From NCBI GenBank assembly GCA_902488725.1, contig CABTXO010000004.1, positions 1 through 18,981 on the forward strand: DNA of 18,981 bases, given 5' to 3'. The DNA is from an uncultured Bacteroidales bacterium (GTDB lineage Bacteria; Bacteroidota; Bacteroidia; Bacteroidales; UBA932). Positions 14,941 through 18,981 of this stretch are shown in pieces. Numbering within the stretch: the stretch's first letter is position 1; each line of letters opens with the position of its first letter. The translations under genes and the position numbers were made by a program. The notes under the pieces are model-generated. The model saw only the letters and a program-made list of their open reading frames with translations, ran no database searches and had not been told where the DNA came from.

Positions 14941-15499
14941 GAGAGTCAAAATTTTCCAAACTTTGGCGAACCGAGAGAATCCCGACGAAGTCGAGACTCA
15001 CGGCTCCTTCAAATGTGCAGCGGCCAATGCATGGATGGGAGAAGGATATTACTTCTGGGAAGCCTTTATCAAGCATGCGCATTGGTGGGGAAAGATATCC
15101 TATGGCAGCAATTATTTCATATGCCAATCGATAATCCAGTATGATCCAGAAAGAATCTTTGACTTAGTGGGTGACACAAATGCCTTGGCCGAGATACAGA
15201 ACGTTTCTTCTCTTCTTAGCAAAAAAAAACTGCCATGCACTGTCGCCGGGGCCATTGAATTTCTCAAGCGACACACAACGGACTTCCTTGAAAAATATGT
15301 GGCGGTCCGTGCAAGAGACGAAAGAAACACCGAATCACGGGACAGGTTATTTTTTACTGATTCAAGAAAGGAATATGTGAACCTGTCCCCGCTGATCCAG
15401 CTCTGTTTTTTCGACAAGTCCGTTCCCAGGGAAGGAGGTTTCAGAATCATCTTTCCGGTAGACTATGTCAATGTGGGAGAAAACTTTCTTGCCATCTAA
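14933..15499 (+). CDS. Putative ADP-ribosyltransferase-like toxin of the TAC operon, 188 aa
   Basis: ATG 14933 overlaps the SecB-like stop by 8 bp (GTG 14900 would overlap more). Early in the protein, VKIFQTL (about residues 5-11) could match the first ART strand (which is usually followed by the H or R motif). Then GEGYYFWEAFIKHAHWWG (about 36-53) resembles the GxGxYFxxxxxxAxxY segment of PARP/DUF-type ADP-ribosyltransferases. A terminal strand (GGFRIIFPVDYVNVGENF, about 167-184) would be the last core strand. The CmdTAC phage-defence system pairs a SecB-like chaperone with an ART that modifies mRNA. The order here (antitoxin, chaperone, toxin) differs from the T-A-C order I recall. This could also be a toxin of another fold; I did not see a complete H-Y-E triad. 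Confidence 0.5.
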   Translation: MTRRVKIFQTLANRENPDEVETHGSFKCAAANAWMGEGYYFWEAFIKHAHWWGKISYGSNYFICQSIIQYDPERIFDLVGDTNALAEIQNVSSLLSKKKLPCTVAGAIEFLKRHTTDFLEKYVAVRARDERNTESRDRLFFTDSRKEYVNLSPLIQLCFFDKSVPREGGFRIIFPVDYVNVGENFLAI

Positions 15500-15524
15500 G
15501 TTTTTTCTTTTTTTTCGAAACCCC

Positions 15525-15553
15525 TTGGATTTCAAATATTATCGCTACTTTTG
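15525..15553 (+). promoter_or_regulatory. Promoter of the Panacea antitoxin-toxin pair
   Basis: TTG (15525-15527), an 18-bp spacer and TACTTTTG (15546-15553) form a perfect -7 match. The first ATG is at 15572, giving a leader of roughly 12 nt. A T-rich stretch at 15501-15515 just upstream may help stop readthrough from the TAC operon, though no strong stem precedes it. Confidence 0.8.
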
Positions 15554-15571
15554 CAGAGAGAGGTGTTTTCT

Positions 15572-16147
15572 ATGAAATTCAGCAATGATGAAATATCGGT
15601 CTTGAAGGCCTCCCTGCTCTACATCCTGAAGCATAGCGGCAAGGATAAGAGAGATGTCTACGGTATCGTCAAGACTGCATATTATGCCCAGCAGTATTCG
15701 CTCGCTCATTGGGGCTCCCCTATATTTAGGGACAACATCGCTGCACTTCCGTTTGGTCCTGTCCCTTCGATGCTCTACAACATTCTCAGGATGGCGCGAG
15801 GCGATGCAAATGAATTGGCGTTCTACAAACGGACACCATTTCCGCATGTGGCCGCCTCCATCGATTTTGACCATGAATCGTTCTCCCCGAAAGAGGAGCC
15901 CAACATGGATTATCTTTCCCTGAACGATATTGAAAGTCTAAAATATGCCATTAAGCGCGTTTCTAAAATGAGTTTTTCTCAGATCAAGGATGAAACGCAT
16001 GGAGAAGAATGGAACCGGGCGTACTACGGGGCAGACTCGAAGCATATCATGGACAATCTGAACATCGCAAAAGAGGGAGGGGCTGACGATGATATGATTG
16101 AATATCTCCGTGAAAATCTCGAGCTTGACAACTGTTTGAGGTCATAA
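15572..16147 (+). CDS. Panacea-domain (PanA/SocA-like, DUF4065) antitoxin, 191 aa
   Basis: The core is the Panacea domain: KASLLYILKHSGKDKRDVYG, then IVKTAYYAQQYSLAHWGSPI, then a short ALPFGPVPSMLYNIL segment. The last corresponds to the family's A(x)xxGPVxxxLY signature; all fall within about residues 12-73. Panacea proteins are versatile antitoxins that neutralise unrelated toxin folds; SocA, which delivers SocB for degradation, is a relative. The C-terminal half (SLNDIESLKYAIKRVSKMSF onward) is helical and may contact the toxin. ATG 15572 is chosen; TTG 15551 overlaps the -7 box. It overlaps the next gene by one base (TAATG), the usual order of antitoxin then toxin in PanAT pairs. GC is well below that of the phage structural genes, as expected for a carried defence gene. 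Confidence 0.85.
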   Translation: MKFSNDEISVLKASLLYILKHSGKDKRDVYGIVKTAYYAQQYSLAHWGSPIFRDNIAALPFGPVPSMLYNILRMARGDANELAFYKRTPFPHVAASIDFDHESFSPKEEPNMDYLSLNDIESLKYAIKRVSKMSFSQIKDETHGEEWNRAYYGADSKHIMDNLNIAKEGGADDDMIEYLRENLELDNCLRS

Positions 16148-16587
16148 TGGACTTGGGTGCGTTTCAGGAGATCCTGCGTAAAAAGGCTGTGGATGTTGGC
16201 TGCGTTCTCGAAATGGACTTGTTCCCTGAAGATGGCATCACGACAAAACCCGGTAAAAAATCCAAGCTGAAAAGGTTCGTCATCGTTGGAAAGACCAAGG
16301 ATGGATCACTGCTCGCCTCCCTGATCGTCAATTCAGAAATCAATAACGGCCTTTTCTGCATCATCGGACCGTATCAGCACCTTTTGCGGGCGAAAGAGAA
16401 CAGCTGCGTTGACCACGACAGTTACGTTGACGGCTACACCTTGTTCGAATTCAATGCCGACCGGGTTATATCTTCCGGTAAGTTTTTAGGCAGGATAAGC
16501 GCCGAAGATCTGGAGGAATGCCGCAAGCATGTCTGTGACTCTCCCAAAACAAAGCCTTACCAAAAGAAGAAATTCAATCTCGAATGA
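16147..16587 (+). CDS. Probable toxin partner of the Panacea antitoxin (PemK/MazF-like barrel), 146 aa
   Basis: The ATG shares its A with the antitoxin stop, so the pair is tightly coupled. The protein has the strand order of a PemK/MazF-type SH3-like barrel: KLKRFVIVGKTKDGSLLASL (about residues 40-59), then IVNSEINNGLFCIIGPYQHL, then a SYVDGYTLFEFNADRV strip (near 97-112) that resembles the VDCSxLxE element of these toxins, ending in a GKFLGRIS turn and basic tail (PYQKKKFNLE). Similar proteins beside Panacea genes are known toxins or toxin-like partners. Activity (RNase or other) cannot be read from the sequence. The call rests mainly on coupling to the Panacea gene. Confidence 0.6.
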   Translation: MDLGAFQEILRKKAVDVGCVLEMDLFPEDGITTKPGKKSKLKRFVIVGKTKDGSLLASLIVNSEINNGLFCIIGPYQHLLRAKENSCVDHDSYVDGYTLFEFNADRVISSGKFLGRISAEDLEECRKHVCDSPKTKPYQKKKFNLE

Positions 16588-16603
16588 TTTTCCCTGAAAC
16601 CGC

Positions 16604-16632
16604 TTGGATTTCAGAAATTTTTTGTATATTTG
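16604..16632 (+). promoter_or_regulatory. Promoter of the structured RNA
   Basis: TTG (16604-16606), an 18-bp spacer and a perfect TATATTTG (16625-16632). The start site would fall at about 16637-16640, at the first base of the RNA's long closing stem. This placement is a strong reason to believe the RNA is a discrete transcript. Confidence 0.8.
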
Positions 16633-16636
16633 CTCT

Positions 16637-16787
16637 TGAACTACATATCGCAAGTCTATTCGGGGCGGCTCCTCCAGAGTTTACTTTACCATTAATAGAC
16701 TGTCCAAGGTCCGTCGTTGCCGCAAGGCGCGACTGTATTGCCCCAAGGCGATATGTAGTTCAGGACCTTGGATTTTTTATTTTTTTT
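16637..16787 (+). ncRNA. Structured, probably pseudoknotted RNA of about 150 nt ending in a poly-U terminator
   Basis: Four helices fit without using any base twice. P1: TGAACTACATATCGC (16637-16651) with GCGATATGTAGTTCA (16748-16762), perfect 15 bp. P2: 16653-16660 with 16694-16701, 8 bp. P3: GTCG..GCC (16713-16721) with GGC..CGAC (16726-16733), GCAA (GNRA) tetraloop. PK: TCCAAGGTCC (16703-16712) with GGACCTTGGA (16763-16772), perfect 10 bp, crossing P1. A T-rich tract follows to 16787. TTGCC(G/C)CAAGGCG is also repeated (16717-16729 and 16738-16750). It could be an independent sRNA or a leader that controls the next gene, since the U-tract ends three bases before that ATG. No known class is recognised. 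Confidence 0.7.
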
Positions 16788-16790
16788 GCC

Positions 16791-17078
16791 ATGAACTACG
16801 CAAAAGAAGACGGGTGCAGCTCCGCAACGCTGCAGCAGAAGGGCGGCAGGGCCGCCGGGAACGAAACAGTGAGCGTCCCGATAGACGCGGAACTCAAGCG
16901 GGCGATGGAAGCGGCGATGGAAGCCTACCATGCGCTGCACCGGTGGGAGGAAGCCATCGACGGGACGGCCACCTACGAACTCCGGTACCCCGAGATCGAC
17001 GAGTGCGCCGACAAAATCTTCAATGCCGTCCATGACATGTTCGCCATCTGGGCGGTCCAGTACACCATGGAAACATGA
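16791..17078 (+). CDS. Hypothetical small protein downstream of the structured RNA, 95 aa
   Basis: I start at ATG 16791, three bases after the U-tract of the RNA; reading further upstream in this frame would run through the structured RNA and is rejected. The protein has a low-complexity N-terminus (DGCSSATLQQKGGRAAG), a basic-acidic helix (SVPIDAELKRAMEAAMEAYH, about residues 29-48) and a second helix near the C-terminus (ECADKIFNAVHDMFAIWAVQ). The GC content returns to phage-like levels. I do not recognise the family. If the upstream element terminates, expression would need readthrough or antitermination, so the gene may be under RNA control. Confidence 0.5.
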   Translation: MNYAKEDGCSSATLQQKGGRAAGNETVSVPIDAELKRAMEAAMEAYHALHRWEEAIDGTATYELRYPEIDECADKIFNAVHDMFAIWAVQYTMET

Positions 17079-17089
17079 GTATTTTTTGC

Positions 17090-17097
17090 TATATTTG
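17090..17097 (+). promoter_or_regulatory. Possible promoter of the small membrane protein gene (-7 box only)
   Basis: TATATTTG is a perfect -7 element 23 bp before ATG 17121. No TTG or TTTG is found 18-20 bp upstream, so the site is weaker than the others in this window. Confidence 0.5.
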
Positions 17098-17120
17098 TAC
17101 AAACCAAAGGGGAGTGTGTC

Positions 17121-17342
17121 ATGAGTACCTTGTTTTTCTGGCTTATCGTCATCGGCCTAATCATATACCTTATCATCAAGGTGGCACCTATCATCTGGTA
17201 TGCCTTGCTGGCTTTGTTCCTATCTGCCTGGCTTGGCATCGACAGTCTCATCGTCAAATTCAAGACAAAGCGCTACGTAAAGAAACACGAGGAACAGAAG
17301 CGGATGGAAGCCTTGCGGCAGCAAGGTGAGCAGCCAGCCTGA
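17121..17342 (+). CDS. Small integral membrane protein, 73 aa
   Basis: The N-terminal half holds two hydrophobic helices (LFFWLIVIGLIIYLIIK, about residues 4-20, and APIIWYALLALFLSAWLG, about 22-39) separated by a single Lys-Val turn, followed by a basic, soluble tail (KTKRYVKKHEEQKRMEALRQ). This topology suits a hairpin in the membrane with a cytoplasmic tail. It could be a holin-like or superinfection-exclusion protein, or an unrelated phage membrane protein; no lysis enzyme is visible nearby. ATG 17121 is preceded by GGGGAG about ten bases upstream. A terminator follows directly. Confidence 0.6.
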   Translation: MSTLFFWLIVIGLIIYLIIKVAPIIWYALLALFLSAWLGIDSLIVKFKTKRYVKKHEEQKRMEALRQQGEQPA

Positions 17343-17358
17343 CGTGTCCTCCCTGTCC

Positions 17359-17388
17359 TTTGCAGCCGCCTTCGGGCGGCTATTTTTG
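17359..17388 (+). promoter_or_regulatory. Promoter of the tape-measure gene, spacer occupied by a terminator hairpin
   Basis: TTTG (17359-17362), an 18-bp spacer and TATTTTTG (17381-17388) match the consensus. The spacer holds the hairpin described next, and the -7 box doubles as its U-tract. The tape-measure ATG is at 17407. Confidence 0.65.
17364..17387 (+). terminator. Rho-independent terminator before the tape-measure gene
   Basis: AGCCGCC (17364-17370), a TTCG tetraloop and GGCGGCT (17375-17381) form a perfect 7-bp stem, followed by ATTTTT. It ends the transcript of the membrane protein gene and insulates the tail genes from the accessory block. Confidence 0.85.
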
Positions 17389-17406
17389 TGCCATAATCGG
17401 AAAGCC

Positions 17407-18981
17407 ATGGCAAAGAAAATCACGGACGAAGACCTGCGTCTGAACATCATCGTGAACGGTGACACCGGGCGCAGGCAGTTGCTGGAACAGAAGAGGGCTC
17501 TGGACGGAGTGGTCCAGAAGCAGAAAGAATTGGCCGCCATCGTCGGAAAGATGGAGAAAGACGGAACCAACAATGTCCTGACCCAGGAATACAAGTCTCA
17601 GAAGACGGCACTGGATGAGTTAGACCGATCCGTGGCGCAACATCGGGAGAAACTCGAATCACTGTACCGACAACAGGAAATCGGCACGATGACGATGGCG
17701 GAACTCAACAGGCATATCAAAGAAAACCACATCGCATTGAAGGTCGCCATCCCCGGAACGGAGCAGTGGGAAAAGCTCAACAAAGAATTGAGGGACAGCC
17801 GTTCGCGGATGAAGGAGCTGGCAGATCAATCCAAGCAGACGAAGGAGTCCATCAACAGTTTCGCAGGATTCGCCAACAAGATCTTCGGGGCTTTCTATGT
17901 GCTAAGTAATCTTATAGGGAAATCATCCGGGATTATCATGCAATCCAGAAACGCCTTCCTCCAATACGACGAGGCTCTCGTGGATGCGATGAAGACGACC
18001 GGGCTGGAGCGTGACGAAGTGGAGCAGCTCAGCGAATCCCTCGCAAAGATCGACACGAAGACCGCGCAGAACGAGTTGCTGGGGCTAGTCCGGGCAGGAG
18101 GAAAGCTTGGAATCTCCGGAGAGAGGGATCTGCTCGGCTTCGCCCGTGCGGCGGACAAGATCAATGTGGCCCTGTCCGAGGATCTCGGAGGCGATGCGGA
18201 GGCGGCGATCACGGCCATCGGGAAGATGACGGACATCTTCCATCTCAACCGGGAGTTCGGCATCGAGCAGGCCATGCTCAAGGTCGGCTCCGCCATCAAC
18301 GAGCTGGGGATGGCTTCCACCGCCAACGAGGGCTACATCGTGGACTTCTCGAGGCGTCTCGCCGGCATCGCCCCGAACGCCGACATCAGCATCCAGAAGG
18401 TGCTCGGGCTGGCTGCCACGCTGGACAAGTACGGCCAGAGTTCCGAAATGTCAGCCACGGCCATCGGGCAGACAGTCATGGCGATGTTCAGACGGACGGA
18501 GACATTCGCCGGCATCGCCGGGATGTCTCTGAAGGACTTCTCCGAACTGCTCGAGACAGATGTGAACGAAGCGCTGCTGCGTGTCCTGGAAGGAATGCGG
18601 AGGGGTGAAGGCGGACTCGCGTCGGTCACGGCGGCGATGGAACAGATGCACCTGGACGGCCAGCGCGCCGCGACGGTGCTGGGAACCCTGTCCAAGAACA
18701 CGGAAGAGCTCCGCAACCAGCAGGAGATCGCAAACGAGGCCTTCGCACAAGGGACGTCCATCCTCGGGGAATTCGAGCAGAAGAACAGTTCCGCCACCGC
18801 GCGGATGGAGAAGCTCAAGAAGGCGAACCTGGAGCAGGTCGTGACCATCGGCAGGCAGCTGACCCCCGCCGTGAATGGATTCCTGAGCGTCTCGAACTGG
18901 GGGCTCGGGGTGCTTTCCCGGCTCCTCGTGGGTCTGGCGAAGGACAGGGCGCGCGCTGCCGCACCCGCCGTCACGGGCGCC
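17407..18981 (+). CDS. Tail tape-measure protein (3' partial, at least 525 codons)
   Basis: From ATG 17407 the frame is open to the window edge, so it is missing from any list of closed ORFs. The N-terminal 130 residues are a charged coiled coil with regular heptads (KRALDGVVQKQKELAAIVGK; KLNKELRDSRSRMKELADQS). A hydrophobic stretch follows (INSFAGFANKIFGAFYVLSN, near 149-168), then a long helical region with the PhageMin_Tail-type pattern: YDEALVDAMKTTGLERDEVE near 183, AAITAIGKMTDIFHLNREFG near 262, and VSAMATAIGQTVMAMF-like helices further on. Tape-measure proteins set tail length and are ejected with the DNA, so the phage is siphovirus- or myovirus-like. It starts behind its own promoter, after the accessory block. 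Confidence 0.85.
   Translation, partial: MAKKITDEDLRLNIIVNGDTGRRQLLEQKRALDGVVQKQKELAAIVGKMEKDGTNNVLTQEYKSQKTALDELDRSVAQHREKLESLYRQQEIGTMTMAELNRHIKENHIALKVAIPGTEQWEKLNKELRDSRSRMKELADQSKQTKESINSFAGFANKIFGAFYVLSNLIGKSSGIIMQSRNAFLQYDEALVDAMKTTGLERDEVEQLSESLAKIDTKTAQNELLGLVRAGGKLGISGERDLLGFARAADKINVALSEDLGGDAEAAITAIGKMTDIFHLNREFGIEQAMLKVGSAINELGMASTANEGYIVDFSRRLAGIAPNADISIQKVLGLAATLDKYGQSSEMSATAIGQTVMAMFRRTETFAGIAGMSLKDFSELLETDVNEALLRVLEGMRRGEGGLASVTAAMEQMHLDGQRAATVLGTLSKNTEELRNQQEIANEAFAQGTSILGEFEQKNSSATARMEKLKKANLEQVVTIGRQLTPAVNGFLSVSNWGLGVLSRLLVGLAKDRARAAAPAVTGA

Larger units (their letters stand above)
15517..16613 (+). repeat. Near-identical 18-bp direct repeats bordering the Panacea cassette
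   Basis: GAAACC(C/G)CTTGGATTTCA occurs at 15517-15534 and 16596-16613, 17 of 18 bases equal. Both copies carry the -33 box of a promoter, and the two promoters stay similar through their -7 boxes (23 of 32 bases equal from CTTGG on). A third CTTGGATTT occurs at 16767-16775 in the RNA terminator. The first two bracket the Panacea-toxin pair. Confidence 0.75.

Noticed and set aside
16637..16762. Insertion-sequence or attachment-site inverted repeats
   Set aside because: The 15-bp inverted repeat fits an RNA stem because it sits at a promoter start site and precedes a U-tract; there is no transposase or target duplication.
16584..16790. N-terminal extension of the 95-aa gene to 164 aa
   Set aside because: It would be translated through a promoter, a 15-bp stem, a pseudoknot and a U-tract; ATG 16791 is simpler.

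Overview
The window is part of a temperate tailed phage (prophage) genome from a GC-rich member of the Bacteroidales; Alistipes or a relative is my guess. The host assignment rests on promoter grammar. At least seven sites match the Bacteroidetes primary-sigma-factor consensus (TTTG or TTG, 18-20 bp, then TAnnTTTG), several genes start within about 30 bp of such a site, and Shine-Dalgarno sequences are mostly absent. The phage assignment rests on a readable morphogenesis set on the + strand: S49-type prohead protease, major capsid protein, terminase small and large subunits, portal and tape-measure protein.

Layout. Positions 1-1233 are the end of an early or accessory region: the C-terminal tail of an SSB-like protein, a hypothetical gene, and a hicAB toxin-antitoxin pair whose toxin is frameshifted, closed by a strong terminator. 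Positions 1234-1776 are gene-free and AT-rich and hold 14 copies of GGCTAC/GTAGCC, bounded by a perfect 25-bp inverted repeat (iteron-like). Positions 1777-14148 are the tightly packed morphogenesis operon, with many ATGA overlaps. Its order is unusual: protease and capsid come before terminase and portal. The one sizeable gap (9644-9921) ends in a second internal promoter.

Positions 14149-17400 are a lower-GC accessory block between the last connector or tail-completion-like gene and the tape measure. It has three cassettes, each with its own promoter: (i) a small antitoxin-like gene, a SecB-like chaperone and an ADP-ribosyltransferase-like toxin candidate, resembling toxin-antitoxin-chaperone (TAC) systems such as CmdTAC; (ii) a Panacea-domain antitoxin with a MazF/PemK-like partner (PanAT type); (iii) a structured, probably pseudoknotted RNA of about 150 nt that ends in a poly-U terminator, followed by a small ORF. 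A small membrane protein gene comes next, then a hairpin terminator lying in the spacer of the promoter for the tape-measure gene, which runs off the window.

The most notable points are the A-C-T ordered TAC-like operon with an intrinsic terminator inside the antitoxin reading frame, the pseudoknotted RNA, and the short direct repeats bordering the PanAT cassette. Together they suggest a swappable defence or superinfection-exclusion locus inside a late phage operon. Function assignments for the accessory genes are inferred from sequence pattern only.
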